Source: Collimonas pratensis
GTDB lineage: Bacteria > Pseudomonadota > Gammaproteobacteria > Burkholderiales > Burkholderiaceae_D
DNA length: 64,000 nt
Direction of reading: 5' to 3'
Assembly: GCF_001584185.1 (NCBI RefSeq)
Contig: NZ_CP013234.1
Coordinates: 4,526,001-4,590,000 of the forward strand
The position numbers were made by a program, and so were the translations under genes. Below are positions 52,024 to 61,061 of this stretch, one piece after another. Below the pieces are notes generated by a model. The model searched no databases. It saw only the letters and a list, made by a program, of their open reading frames with translations, and was not told the DNA's origin. Within the stretch, counting starts at the first letter, position 1. The number at the start of each line of letters is the position of its first letter.

Positions 52024-52984
52024 TACTCACAAGTCAACATTGAAACTATTGCATCAAAAGCCAACTAAGCAACACCTGGGGCCGAATGCACGGCCTCAGG
52101 GCAAGCTACCGCAGCAGCAAGCGTTGCAGCTGGATCTGTTTGCCGACGATTCAATCGTCAGCACGCCGCCGGCGCCGCCAACTCCCAATCCAAGAACAAA
52201 TCCACGCGCCACCCCGCAGCCGCCAACACCGCCGGCTGCCGATGCCGGCGCGCTGGCGCCAGGCAAGCGCCGCCTGCGCTTTGGCGAGCATGTGCTCGAT
52301 TACACCCTGCTGCGCTCGAAACGGCGCTCCATCGGCTTCCTGATCAGCGATGATGGCTTGCGCGTCACTGCCCCCAAATGGGTCACGCTAGGCGATATCG
52401 AAGTCGCCATCCGGGAAAAGAAACGCTGGATCTTCACCAAGCTGAGCGAGTACCGCGACCGTTCCACCCGCCGCATGCAGCCGCAGATGCAATGGCGCGA
52501 CGGCGAAACGCTGCCTTACATGGGGCGCAGCATCACCCTGCGCATCCACGCCACGCAAAAGGCTGGCATCCATTTCGACGACGCCAGCGACCAGCTGATC
52601 GTTTGCCTGCCGGCCGACGCCGGCGAGCAGCAGCTGAAAGACCGCGTGCTGGGCTGGCTGCAGCTGGAAGCCAAGCGCGTGTTCGGTGAACGCCTGCCGA
52701 TCTATGCGGAAAAACTCGGCGTCACTTACCAGTCGTTTGCGCTGTCCTCGGCCACCACCCAATGGGGCTCGTGCACCTCGGAGGGCAAGATTCGCCTCAA
52801 CTGGCGCTTGATGCACTTCGCCTTGCCGCTGATCGACTACGTGATCGCCCACGAGTTGTCGCATCTGCGCGAGATGAACCACAGCCCGCGTTTCTGGGCC
52901 ACGGTACAGTCGATTTTCCCCGAGTTTGAAACCGCCCGAAAAACCTTGCGCGACAGCGCCCAGGAAACCCTGCCGGTTTTCTGA
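52001..52984 (+). CDS. YgjP-like metallopeptidase (DUF45, M48-type fold)
   Basis: A 327-residue protein. The disordered Pro/Gln-rich N-terminus (about 1-90) is followed by the YgjP/SprT-like domain with TQWGSCTSEGKIRLNWRL and the zinc site YVIAHELSHLREMNHSPRFW (HExxH plus third His). DUF45 proteins are widespread putative zinc peptidases. The substrate is unknown. The start at ATG 52001 overlaps plsC by 23 bp. A later start within the variable N-terminus is possible. Confidence 0.85.
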   Translation: MSIPGKNNTHKSTLKLLHQKPTKQHLGPNARPQGKLPQQQALQLDLFADDSIVSTPPAPPTPNPRTNPRATPQPPTPPAADAGALAPGKRRLRFGEHVLDYTLLRSKRRSIGFLISDDGLRVTAPKWVTLGDIEVAIREKKRWIFTKLSEYRDRSTRRMQPQMQWRDGETLPYMGRSITLRIHATQKAGIHFDDASDQLIVCLPADAGEQQLKDRVLGWLQLEAKRVFGERLPIYAEKLGVTYQSFALSSATTQWGSCTSEGKIRLNWRLMHFALPLIDYVIAHELSHLREMNHSPRFWATVQSIFPEFETARKTLRDSAQETLPVF

Positions 52985-53071
52985 GGCCCGGCTACGCTGT
53001 CAGCCGCGCCGCTTTAAAATAGCGACACAAGCTTGAAAAAGAATCTCCCTTCCCAACCATCGAGAACACCC

Positions 53072-53482
53072 ATGCGAATCCTCCATACCATGCTGCGCGT
53101 CGGCAACCTGCAACGCTCCATCGATTTCTACACCAAGGTGCTGGGCATGAAGCTGCTGCGCACCAACGACAATCCTGAATACAAGTACACCCTGGCGTTC
53201 GTCGGCTACGGCAGCAATCCCGATCATGCCGAACTTGAGCTGACCTATAACTATGGGGTTGAAAGCTACGACCAGGGCACGGCTTTCGGACATATGGCGG
53301 TAGCGGTGGAAGACGCCTACAAAGCCTGCGCCGACGTCAAGGCGCAGGGCGGCAATGTGACGCGCGAAGCGGGTCCGGTCAAGGGCGGCAGCACCGTGAT
53401 CGCTTTTGTACAGGATCCCGACGGCTACAAGGTTGAATTGATTGAGCGCAAGGAAGGAATTTCCGCCGGCACTACTTTATAA
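53072..53482 (+). CDS. gloA: Lactoylglutathione lyase (glyoxalase I)
   Basis: A 136-residue enzyme converting the methylglyoxal-glutathione hemithioacetal to S-lactoylglutathione. [20 protein letters not shown] (metal His5), [20 protein letters not shown] (His), and [16 protein letters not shown] (Glu) are the standard metal-binding blocks of Ni-type GloA. Length matches E. coli (135). The ATG 53072 was chosen over one 13 codons upstream because the conserved fold begins there. Confidence 0.95.
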   Translation: MRILHTMLRVGNLQRSIDFYTKVLGMKLLRTNDNPEYKYTLAFVGYGSNPDHAELELTYNYGVESYDQGTAFGHMAVAVEDAYKACADVKAQGGNVTREAGPVKGGSTVIAFVQDPDGYKVELIERKEGISAGTTL

Positions 53483-53516
53483 GCCCCGACAGAAAAAAAT
53501 AGCACGCCGTCAATCA

Positions 53517-53543
53517 TCATCCGCCCTTTGGCGGATGAGTTTT
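53517..53543 (+). terminator. Intrinsic terminator after gloA
   Basis: TCATCCGCC / GGCGGATGA with loop CTTT, followed by GTTTTAT. Confidence 0.8.
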
Positions 53544-53642
53544 ATGCGCCATATGCACATGGCTTGTAGCATCGGCTCCATATAAAGACTTTCCTTGAGG
53601 GCAGCCAATTGACCTCAGCCTGCTGCTACTCCTCTCCCGGTC

Positions 53643-53724
53643 GTAGGGTGGGCAGATTTCTGCCCACGCTGAATGCACCTCACGGTTGGCCGGCGTTACG
53701 CGTGGGCACAGCCCGGCTGTCGCA
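53643..53724. repeat. GTAGGGTGGGCA palindromic repeat (REP-like), copy 3
   Basis: The left half GTAGGGTGGGCAGATTTCTG is intact. The right half (GCGTGGGCACAGCCCGGCTG) is degenerate and lacks the closing CCCTAC. It lies in the 446-bp spacer between gloA and the adhesin. The rest of that spacer (53725-53928) is AT-rich with no recognised gene. Confidence 0.75.
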
Positions 53725-53928
53725 TCGCCCCATCGACGCCTCTGCTAATTGTATTTTCAATACATAAAGCACCTTCCAGTCCTGGCAGCTCCTGCTGTAA
53801 TCCTTCACCTCCTCGCCTGGACTTGGAAAGATAACTGACAAAAAATTCGGAATTTTCCTATTTCCGAGATAAAAAATACATTCCATGCTCCAAGCGTAGT
53901 TATCAAAAAACTTATAAAAGGAGTCATC

Positions 53929-55788
53929 ATGAATCAGTCATATCGCGTCATTTGGCAAGCGTCTGCCAACACCTGCTGCGCTGTCTCGGAACTGGCGAGA
54001 GCCAGAGGGAAATCCACATCCCGCAAAACCGGGCCCGCCAAAATGCTGGCCCGCGTTGTCGCCCTTAGCCTCGGCGTAATGGGCGCCGATGCCGCCCTGG
54101 CCAGTACAGAGAGCTCTGAAGAGACGAACCTGCCAGAGCTGAACTGCCGCAGTACCGACGGACGCACGCAGCGCCACCTTAGCGCCAACGACCAAAGCAA
54201 CTGCAAGGACCATGCAATCAAAGCGGGCGCACCCCAGACTGGCGCAGTACTGCAGGGAGCTGGCATTGTTTCCTCGGCAGCTGACACCGGCGCGCCAGCA
54301 GCCCCTCGGATTGCTGCACTCGCTATCGGCAGCGACATTGCGGCGGACTCGGCGGACGCACCGGTAGAAGCTACCCGCGGCATGAGCGTTGACACCGGCA
54401 ACAAGGTAGACAGCATCTCTGCCGGCAAGGCTGGCTACGAACGACAGATCACCAATCTGGCGGCAGGAACAGCCGATACCGATGCGGTCAATCTCGGGCA
54501 GGTCAAACAGTTGGTAGGCGACGGCAGCATGCAACACTATCTCAAAGTCGCCGGCAACAACGATGGCAGCGACGATGCCGTCGCCAGCAGCAATAACGCC
54601 GCCGCCATCGGCGCCAAGGCAAGCGCAACCGGCACAGCGGCGACCGCTCTTGGTTCGCAAAGCCATGCCATCGGCGACTACAGCATCGCCAGCGGCTACG
54701 GTTCAGCCGCGCTAGGCGACAACAGCATCGCCTCTGGTTATGCGGCGGTGGCGAACGGCGACGCCGCGGTGGCCATCGGCATGTTCAGCGCGGCCCAGGG
54801 CGCCGGCAGCGTGGCGCTGGGGGATTCCGCTTTAGCACAGGCAATCGGCGGCATTGCCATCGGCAATAACGCCGCTGCCGGACAAACAGACAATGTTGCC
54901 ATCGGCAGCAACAGCGCTACCACGGGCATCCAAAGCGTCGCCATCGGCGCACGCAGCCAGGCAGTAGGTCCGCTGACAACCGCGATCGGCTTTGCCGCCG
55001 GCGCCGGCTCTCTGGGCTCGCTGGCGATAGGATCAGGCACCACCGTTGGCTTCAATAGCGAGTTCAGCACGGCAATCGGCACCGGCGCCACCATATCCGA
55101 TGACAGCAAGGAAAGTACCGCTTTAGGCGCCGGCAGCGGCATCAACGCAGGCAGCCAGAGTTTGGCGGTCGGCTATGGCACGATGGCGTTTGGCAATCGC
55201 TCGACAGCCCTTGGCGCTTACGCCAGGGTCGGCAACGACGACAACACCGCCGTCGGCTTCAACAGCCGTGCCGGCTTCGAAGATCCGCTTACCGGCATCT
55301 GGTTCAACAACCATGCCACGGCCTTAGGCGCCAGTTCACTGGCGCAAGCCATGCGCTCGACTGCGTTGGGCGCCAATAGCATGGCAAGCGAGGTAGATGC
55401 ATCAACGGTGGGCGCATTCAGCAGCGCACTGGGCGTTGGCGCGTCGGCATTCGGCGCCCACGCCTACGCCAAGGGTAATTATAGTGTCTCGGCAGGCAGC
55501 AATTCCCAAGCACTGGGAGAGGCCAGCAGTGCTTTTGGCAGCGCCGCCTCTGCGTCTGCCTACGGCAGCAGCGCCATCGGCGCCAGCGCCCGTGCCGAAG
55601 GCATCGGTTCGGTCGCGGTCGGCCTTAACGCTAGCGCTACTACCTTGGAAAGCAGTGCCTTGGGGCCGATAGCGCAGCAGAAGCATATCGCTCCACTGCC
55701 GTCGGTTCAAAATCCTATGCTGCCGAAGATCATAGTTCTGCCCTCGGCGCCCAAGCCACGGCACTTGCCATCAACAGCAGCGCGATAG
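53929..55788 (+). CDS. Trimeric autotransporter adhesin, N-terminal part (frameshifted)
   Basis: A 619-codon frame. The N-terminus MNQSYRVIWQASANTCCAVS with ELARARGKS is an extended signal peptide region (ESPR) typical of large autotransporters. It is followed by a normal signal segment (MLARVVALSLGVMGADAALA). From about residue 170 the protein is a YadA/Hia head made of many 14-residue repeats (for example SIASGYGSAALGDN, VAIGSNSATTGIQS), with a connector NLAAGTADTDAVNLGQVKQL. Frame similarity ends at G-run 55662-55665, and the last about 40 codons (after SSALG) are out of frame. The adhesin continues in another frame at 55842-57530. AAAGGAG precedes the ATG. Confidence 0.85.
   Translation: MNQSYRVIWQASANTCCAVSELARARGKSTSRKTGPAKMLARVVALSLGVMGADAALASTESSEETNLPELNCRSTDGRTQRHLSANDQSNCKDHAIKAGAPQTGAVLQGAGIVSSAADTGAPAAPRIAALAIGSDIAADSADAPVEATRGMSVDTGNKVDSISAGKAGYERQITNLAAGTADTDAVNLGQVKQLVGDGSMQHYLKVAGNNDGSDDAVASSNNAAAIGAKASATGTAATALGSQSHAIGDYSIASGYGSAALGDNSIASGYAAVANGDAAVAIGMFSAAQGAGSVALGDSALAQAIGGIAIGNNAAAGQTDNVAIGSNSATTGIQSVAIGARSQAVGPLTTAIGFAAGAGSLGSLAIGSGTTVGFNSEFSTAIGTGATISDDSKESTALGAGSGINAGSQSLAVGYGTMAFGNRSTALGAYARVGNDDNTAVGFNSRAGFEDPLTGIWFNNHATALGASSLAQAMRSTALGANSMASEVDASTVGAFSSALGVGASAFGAHAYAKGNYSVSAGSNSQALGEASSAFGSAASASAYGSSAIGASARAEGIGSVAVGLNASATTLESSALGPIAQQKHIAPLPSVQNPMLPKIIVLPSAPKPRHLPSTAAR
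55662..55665 (+). other. Frameshift site: GGGG run inside the adhesin gene
   Basis: Upstream, frame 1 reads ...TTLESSALG. Downstream, frame 3 resumes ADSAAEAYRSTAVGSKSYAA, which continues the 14-residue repeat exactly. Restoring one G (GGGG to GGGGG) would give SSALGADSAAEA and a single 1200-codon gene (53929-57530). The cause may be a mutation, slipped-strand phase variation or a sequencing error. Confidence 0.85.
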
Positions 55789-55841
55789 GCGCCGCCAGTC
55801 GGGCAGAAGCAGAGAATAGTGTCGCGCTGGGGGTCGATTCA

Positions 55842-57530
55842 GTGGCCGACCGCGCCAACTCGGTCTCGGTCGGCAGCGCCGGCAACCAGCGTCAGATCAC
55901 CAATGTCGCAGCGGGCACGGAAGCTAGCGATGCTATCAACAAGGCGCAACTGGATGGGGTGGTCGACAGCGTCAGCAGCGCCAGTCACTATTTTTCTGCC
56001 ACTGGCGGGAAAGATGGCAGCGATAATGCCGTGGCTGTGGGCGACAACACCATGGCGGCAGGCGCATCAGCGACAGCCAGCGGCGACGGCGCTACGGCCT
56101 ACGGCACCAGCACCTTGGCCGAGGGCACCGGCTCCTTGGCGCTGGGAGCTGGCGCCACGGCCACTTCAGACAGCGGCAGCGACGCCAATATTGCCATCGG
56201 CGCCAACTCTCGCGCCATGGACCTTGCTGGCGGCGGCATCGCCATCGGCACCGACGCCAACGCTGCAGGCGCCGCCATCGCAATGGGCACGGCGGCGACT
56301 GCAGCCGGTAGCGGCAGTATTTCGCTAGGCACATCCAGCGTGGCCGACGGCAACAATTCGATCGCTATCGGCGGCAACTATGAATTTTCAGACGGCGAGA
56401 TTGGTCCGATCGAAGGCACCCATGCCGTAGGCAAAAACAGTGTCGCCTTGGGGGGCGGTGCGCGCTCCAACGGCGACAACAGCGTGGCAATTGGCCCGCG
56501 CGCGATCAGCAACGGCGCTAGTTCGGTAGCGCTGGGGCAATTCTCCTATGCCGACCGCGACAATACCGTATCGGTCGGCAATATCCTGGAAGGCACTACG
56601 CGCCAGATCACCAATGTCGGCGCCGGCACCGAAGACAACGATGCCGTCAACCTGGGACAAATGAACGATGCGATCGGCGGCAGCATGGCGGGCGCCATGC
56701 TGTATGACGATGCCGGCAAGCAAAAAATGACTTTGGGTGGCAGCGGCGGCACGGTGATCGATAACCTGGCCGACGGCGTCATCGGCGCCGGCAGCAAACA
56801 GGCGGTCAACGGCGGCCAGTTGAATCAGCTTGGCGACAGCGTTGCGCAAATGCTGGGCGGCGGTGCCATGATGGGGCCGACTGGCTTTGTCGGCCCGGTA
56901 TTCGGCGTCCAGGGCGGCAGCTATCACAATGTCGGCGATGCCTTGGGCGCGCTGGACGGCGCCCTGGACTCCCTCGGCAACCGCGTCAGCAATCTGGAAA
57001 GCGGCGCGCCTGAGACGGCTAGTGCTCACAAGCCGACCGCCAAGATGGCGCGCGACGTCGCGCCGCCGGCAGTAGCGCCGGCCGCCGATCCTGGCGCCGT
57101 GCCGGATAGCGGCAAGGAGATCGTGACCCAGGACCAGCTTGATGAGGTCAAGGACTATGCCGATGCGGGCAACAAGCAGACATTAAGCGGCGCCAACCAA
57201 TACACGGATAAAAAGGTGGCGAACATGGTCACGCAAAGCGATTTCAACGACTTCAAGGGCAGTGTCGACCAGCGCTTTGACATGGTGCATAAAAAGATCA
57301 ACCGGGTCGGCGCCATGGCCAGTGCGATGGCCGGCATGGCTGGAGCGATCGCAGCTGCACCGCCCAATGAAAACCGCGTCAGCGCGGCGCTCGGCGGCTA
57401 TGGCGGGCAAACAGCGCTGTCGCTGGGTTACGCCAGGCGCATCTCCAACAGCGGCGCGTTGCTGGTAGGCGCTTCGGTCGCCAGCGGCGGCGAATCCAGC
57501 GGTACGGTCGGCGTCAGTTTCGGCTGGTAA
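55842..57530 (+). CDS. Trimeric autotransporter adhesin, C-terminal part with YadA anchor
   Basis: A 562-codon frame that continues the head repeats (ANSVSVGSAGNQRQITNVAA, SVALGGGARSNGDNSVAIGP), followed by neck/stalk segments with the connector RQITNVGAGTEDNDAVNLGQ, a coiled-coil stretch (about 400-470) and a C-terminal 70-residue YadA translocator. This starts near NRVSAALGGYGGQTALSLGY and ends in GTVGVSFGW with the terminal aromatic residue of outer-membrane barrels. It lacks its own signal peptide, so as a stand-alone product it would not be exported. It only works if the frame is restored at 55662-55665. Confidence 0.85.
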   Translation: MADRANSVSVGSAGNQRQITNVAAGTEASDAINKAQLDGVVDSVSSASHYFSATGGKDGSDNAVAVGDNTMAAGASATASGDGATAYGTSTLAEGTGSLALGAGATATSDSGSDANIAIGANSRAMDLAGGGIAIGTDANAAGAAIAMGTAATAAGSGSISLGTSSVADGNNSIAIGGNYEFSDGEIGPIEGTHAVGKNSVALGGGARSNGDNSVAIGPRAISNGASSVALGQFSYADRDNTVSVGNILEGTTRQITNVGAGTEDNDAVNLGQMNDAIGGSMAGAMLYDDAGKQKMTLGGSGGTVIDNLADGVIGAGSKQAVNGGQLNQLGDSVAQMLGGGAMMGPTGFVGPVFGVQGGSYHNVGDALGALDGALDSLGNRVSNLESGAPETASAHKPTAKMARDVAPPAVAPAADPGAVPDSGKEIVTQDQLDEVKDYADAGNKQTLSGANQYTDKKVANMVTQSDFNDFKGSVDQRFDMVHKKINRVGAMASAMAGMAGAIAAAPPNENRVSAALGGYGGQTALSLGYARRISNSGALLVGASVASGGESSGTVGVSFGW

Positions 57531-57581
57531 GGCAGCACAGCAAGTCTGCGTTCCATCTCTCGCTTGCGGGAGATGGAAGCT

Positions 57582-58355
57582 TCACGGCAAGCGGTTGGCC
57601 AAGGCGACAAACAATTCCATCGCCACGGTCTCGGGCCGTGCTTGCGGATCGACTCCGGCGTCGATCAAATCGTTTTCGGTAAACATGCCAGCCAGGCAGT
57701 TCCTGATCACCTTGCGTCTTTGCGTAAATGCTTTCAGCACCACGTCTTCCAGTTTCTTCTGGTCGCAAGCTAGCGGCTGAGCGATCGGGATCATCCGTAC
57801 GATGGCCGACTCTACTCTCGGTGGCGGGTCGAATGCGGTCGGCGGCACGATGAACATCAGCTGCATGGTGTAGCGCCATTGCAGCATCACGGACAAGCGT
57901 CCGAACGCCTTGGTGCCGGGCGCGGCGACCATGCGTTCCACTACTTCTTTTTGCAGCATGAAATGCTGGTCTTGCACTTGCGGTGCGATCTCCGCCAGGT
58001 GGAACAGCAAGGGGCTGGAGATGTTGTAAGGCAGGTTGCCGACCACACGCAACTTCTTGCCGGCGGTCAGAGGAATACTGCTGAAATCGAATTTCAGCGC
58101 ATCGGCGGAATGCACATGCAGGCGCGCCGGATCGAAATTCTTTTGCAGGCGCGCCACCAGGTCGCGGTCCAGTTCGACCACATGCAACTGCTGCAGCGAT
58201 TCCAGCAGCAGGCTGGTCATGGCCGCCAGGCCAGGGCCGATTTCAACCATGTTGTCGTCGGCCTGCGGCGCAATCGCGCTGATAATGTTGTACAACACGG
58301 TGTCGTCGGTCAGGAAATTCTGGCCGAAGCGCTTGCGAGGGATGTGGTTCTTCAT
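57582..58355 (-). CDS. rsmA: 16S rRNA (adenine1518-N6/adenine1519-N6)-dimethyltransferase
   Basis: A 257-residue KsgA/RsmA enzyme that dimethylates two adjacent adenines in 16S helix 45. The SAM site VEIGPGLAAMTSLLLE, ALKFDFSSI and the catalytic NLPYNISSPLLFHL motif are clear. Start ATG 58355 gives MKNHIPRKRFGQNFL, the family N-terminus. It is the last gene of the lptD-surA-pdxA-rsmA series, separated from pdxA by a palindromic repeat. Confidence 0.96.
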   Translation of the reverse strand: MKNHIPRKRFGQNFLTDDTVLYNIISAIAPQADDNMVEIGPGLAAMTSLLLESLQQLHVVELDRDLVARLQKNFDPARLHVHSADALKFDFSSIPLTAGKKLRVVGNLPYNISSPLLFHLAEIAPQVQDQHFMLQKEVVERMVAAPGTKAFGRLSVMLQWRYTMQLMFIVPPTAFDPPPRVESAIVRMIPIAQPLACDQKKLEDVVLKAFTQRRKVIRNCLAGMFTENDLIDAGVDPQARPETVAMELFVALANRLP

Positions 58356-58370
58356 ATTCTTCTTTAATTG

Positions 58371-58491
58371 GTAGGGTGGGCACATCGTGCCCACGCGTGC
58401 ACTCGCTCCGCGTATATACCTATTTCTGTGTGCTCGTGGCCCGTGCCCCGGTTATCGCAGTCACGCGTGGACACGATGTGCCCGCCCTGCC
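58371..58491. repeat. GTAGGGTGGGCA palindromic repeat (REP-like), copy 4, overlapping pdxA end
   Basis: The left arm GTAGGGTGGGCACATCGTGC and right arm CGATGTGCCCGCCCTGCC are near-complementary. The right arm (58461-58491) forms the last codons and the stop of pdxA. Confidence 0.85.
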
Positions 58492-59534
58492 CGCACCATC
58501 TGCGCCGCCACATTCATCGCCGCCAGCATACTGCCGTGGTCGGCGTGGCCAAGGCCGGCGGCGGCGAGATCGAGCGCGGTGCCGTGATCCACAGAGGTAC
58601 GGATAAACGGCAGACCCAGCGTGATGTTGATGCCGTGCCCGAAGCTGGCGTATTTCAATACCGGTAAGCCTTGATCGTGATACATGGCCAGCACGCAATC
58701 GGCATCGGCCAGGTATTTTTGCTGGAACAGGGTGTCGGCGGGATAGGGTCCGCTGACCGCAATGCCGCTTTCCTTGGCAGCCTGCAGTACGGGACCGATG
58801 ATATCGATTTCTTCGCGGCCCAGATAGCCACCCTCGCCCGCATGCGGGTTGAGACCAGTCACCAGGATGCGGGGCTGCGTCAACCCGAATTTATTCTTTA
58901 GATCTGCGTGCAGGATCGCAATGGTCCGGCTGAGACTGTCAAAGGTAATCGCCGCCGCGACATCTTTCAGCGCCAGATGCGTGGTCGCCAGCGCCACGCG
59001 CAGCGGCGGCGTGGTGCGGTCAGTCGCCAGCATCATGACTACTTGCGCGGTAGCGCTTTTTTCCGCCAGGTATTCGGTATGGCCGGTGAATGCGACGCCG
59101 GCGTCATTGATCGTGCTCTTTTGCAGTGGCGCGGTGACTATGCCGTCGAAAATGCCTTGCTGCGCACCCTCAATCGCAATATCCAGCGTACGCAGCACTG
59201 CTCTCCCGTTGCGCGCATCCAGCACGCCTGGACGCACATGGGCATCCAGCTGGCAATCGATCACGGCAATCTGGTCGATGGAAAAATTCGGCAAGCCATT
59301 GTTGCGCAAGGCCTGCTGCGACAAGGCCACCAGCTTGATCTGCGGATCGATGGCTGCCGCCGTCATCGCCAGGAAAGCCGCATCGCCGATCAGCACGCTC
59401 TTGATCTGGCTGCGTAACTCCCAGGCAGCCCGGATCGACACCTCAGGGCCGATGCCGGCCGGTTCGCCGCAGGTGACGGCCAATACCGGCCGCCGCTGCG
59501 CGCCGGACGGCATGGCCCCAGATTGTTCAGACAT
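58461..59534 (-). CDS. pdxA: 4-hydroxythreonine-4-phosphate dehydrogenase
   Basis: A 357-residue pyridoxal-phosphate biosynthesis enzyme. [40 protein letters not shown] (metal His), [16 protein letters not shown] (metal His) and [20 protein letters not shown] (metal His) are the signature blocks. The final ten residues [10 protein letters not shown] are encoded by the palindromic repeat at 58371-58491 and look like a recent C-terminal replacement. E. coli PdxA has 329 residues. It lies downstream of surA. Confidence 0.95.
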   Translation of the reverse strand: MSEQSGAMPSGAQRRPVLAVTCGEPAGIGPEVSIRAAWELRSQIKSVLIGDAAFLAMTAAAIDPQIKLVALSQQALRNNGLPNFSIDQIAVIDCQLDAHVRPGVLDARNGRAVLRTLDIAIEGAQQGIFDGIVTAPLQKSTINDAGVAFTGHTEYLAEKSATAQVVMMLATDRTTPPLRVALATTHLALKDVAAAITFDSLSRTIAILHADLKNKFGLTQPRILVTGLNPHAGEGGYLGREEIDIIGPVLQAAKESGIAVSGPYPADTLFQQKYLADADCVLAMYHDQGLPVLKYASFGHGINITLGLPFIRTSVDHGTALDLAAAGLGHADHGSMLAAMNVAAQMVRAGRAHRVHA

Positions 59535-59589
59535 GCGCAGCTTTCAAGAATTGACCGAATCGCGGATCGCGCTGTAATACAAGCCGCAA

Positions 59590-61020
59590 TCAGTGATCGT
59601 CGTTACGGTATTCGACATAAGTACGGTCGCGCAACTGACGCAGCCAGTCGTTGGTGGCTTCTTCCGTCTTGCGTTCGCGGATCGCCATGCGGGCCGCCAG
59701 ACGCTGACGCTCTTTCGAGACATCGTTGGTCTTGCGCTCCACCACCTGGATCAGGTGATAGCCGAATGGCGATTCGATCGGGTCGCTGATCTGGCCGGGC
59801 TTCAAGGCATCCATCGCACGCTCGAATTCAGGCACGGTGTCGCCGGGATACACCCAGCCCAGGTCGCCACCCTTGGATGCCGACAGGTCGTTGGAGTACT
59901 GCTTGGCCAGGTCTTCAAACTTGGCGGCGTTGTTATCCAGGCGTTCTTTCAGGTCAAGCAGGCGGCGGCGCGCGTCGGCCGCTGTCACGGTTGGCGTGAC
60001 CTTGATCAGGATATGACGCACATGGGTCTGCTGCACCGGTGCGGCGGCGGTATCTGTCGGCGCGCTGGCAGCAGCACGCTTGTTGACCAGCTTGACGATA
60101 TGGAAGCCGTTGGCGCTCTTCAGGATGGCCGATACCTGGCCGGGAGCCAGGTTGGCGACTGCTTCGACATACAAGGACGGCAGGCGGTCTTGCGTACGCC
60201 ATCCCATGTCGCCGCCGGTCAGGGCATCGCTGGCGTCGGAAAACGCGGCAGCAACAGCGGCGAAGTTGCCGCCGGACTTGATCTGTTGCATGGCTTCCTC
60301 GGCCCGCTTGGCGCGCTGGGCAATCTGCTCGGCCGTGGCGTTTTCAGGAACGCGCACCAGGATCTGCGCTAAATCCAGCTCCTGGGCATTTTGCTTGTTG
60401 CTGGCGTCAGCGGTAATATAATTGTCGACTTCCGATTCTGAAATCTGGATCTTGTTATCGACTTCGCGTTCGCGCAGGCGCTGCAACAGCATTTCCTGAC
60501 GGATCTCTTCGCGGAAGGCCGGATAAGGAATCTTGTCGGCCGCCAGCTGTTTCTGGAAATCCGCCATCGACAGCTTGTTTTGCTCGGCAATCCGGCCGAT
60601 CGCGCGATCCAGCATGACGTCGTCCACCGACATACCGTTCTCTTTCGCCAGCTGCACTTCGGCGCGCTCAAGGATCATGCGCTCAAGCAATTGCTTTTGC
60701 AGCTCCGCCACCGGCGGCAATTCGATATTCTGTGCCTTCATGCGCTGCACCACATCGCTCATGCGCTTGGCCAATTCCTGCTGGGTAATCACATCCGTGT
60801 TCACCACCGCGACGATGGCGTCCACCGTTTGCGGGGTACCCTTGGTTGCCGGCGCGACAGCAGCCGGCGCCGCAGCTGCAGCCTGAGCAACCAGAGGCGG
60901 CGTAATCTGATTCGACACAGCTTGTGCCCAAGCGCTTCCGGCGGTTGCAGACAACAGCATGAATGCAAGTGCCGTGAGTTGGGTTTGATTGGTTTTACGC
61001 ATAATTGGAAAAACGTTCAT
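59590..61020 (-). CDS. surA: Periplasmic chaperone / peptidyl-prolyl isomerase SurA
   Basis: A 476-residue periplasmic chaperone for outer-membrane proteins including LptD. It has a signal peptide (ALAFMLLSATAGSAWAQ), a SurA N-terminal domain (about 60-190) and two parvulin (PPIC) domains (about 205-310 and 325-430, the second with LGWVYPGDTVPEFERAM). Alternative starts are TTG 61065 (overlapping the lptD stop) and ATG 61002. The ATG at 61020 keeps the signal peptide with a short extension. The lptD-surA-pdxA-rsmA order is conserved across proteobacteria. Confidence 0.94.
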   Translation of the reverse strand: MNVFPIMRKTNQTQLTALAFMLLSATAGSAWAQAVSNQITPPLVAQAAAAAPAAVAPATKGTPQTVDAIVAVVNTDVITQQELAKRMSDVVQRMKAQNIELPPVAELQKQLLERMILERAEVQLAKENGMSVDDVMLDRAIGRIAEQNKLSMADFQKQLAADKIPYPAFREEIRQEMLLQRLREREVDNKIQISESEVDNYITADASNKQNAQELDLAQILVRVPENATAEQIAQRAKRAEEAMQQIKSGGNFAAVAAAFSDASDALTGGDMGWRTQDRLPSLYVEAVANLAPGQVSAILKSANGFHIVKLVNKRAAASAPTDTAAAPVQQTHVRHILIKVTPTVTAADARRRLLDLKERLDNNAAKFEDLAKQYSNDLSASKGGDLGWVYPGDTVPEFERAMDALKPGQISDPIESPFGYHLIQVVERKTNDVSKERQRLAARMAIRERKTEEATNDWLRQLRDRTYVEYRNDDH

Positions 61021-61061
61021 GGGTGAGAATAATCTGAAGAATGACGGGGAGAATAACAGGT

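Noticed and set aside
53680..53886. A 68-codon minus-strand frame in the gloA-adhesin spacer
   Set aside because: It overlaps repeat copy 3 and has no domain or ribosome site.
53913..53918. TATAAA just before the adhesin ATG as a -10 box
   Set aside because: It overlaps the AAAGGAG ribosome site and would start transcription inside the coding region; more likely a chance match in the spacer.
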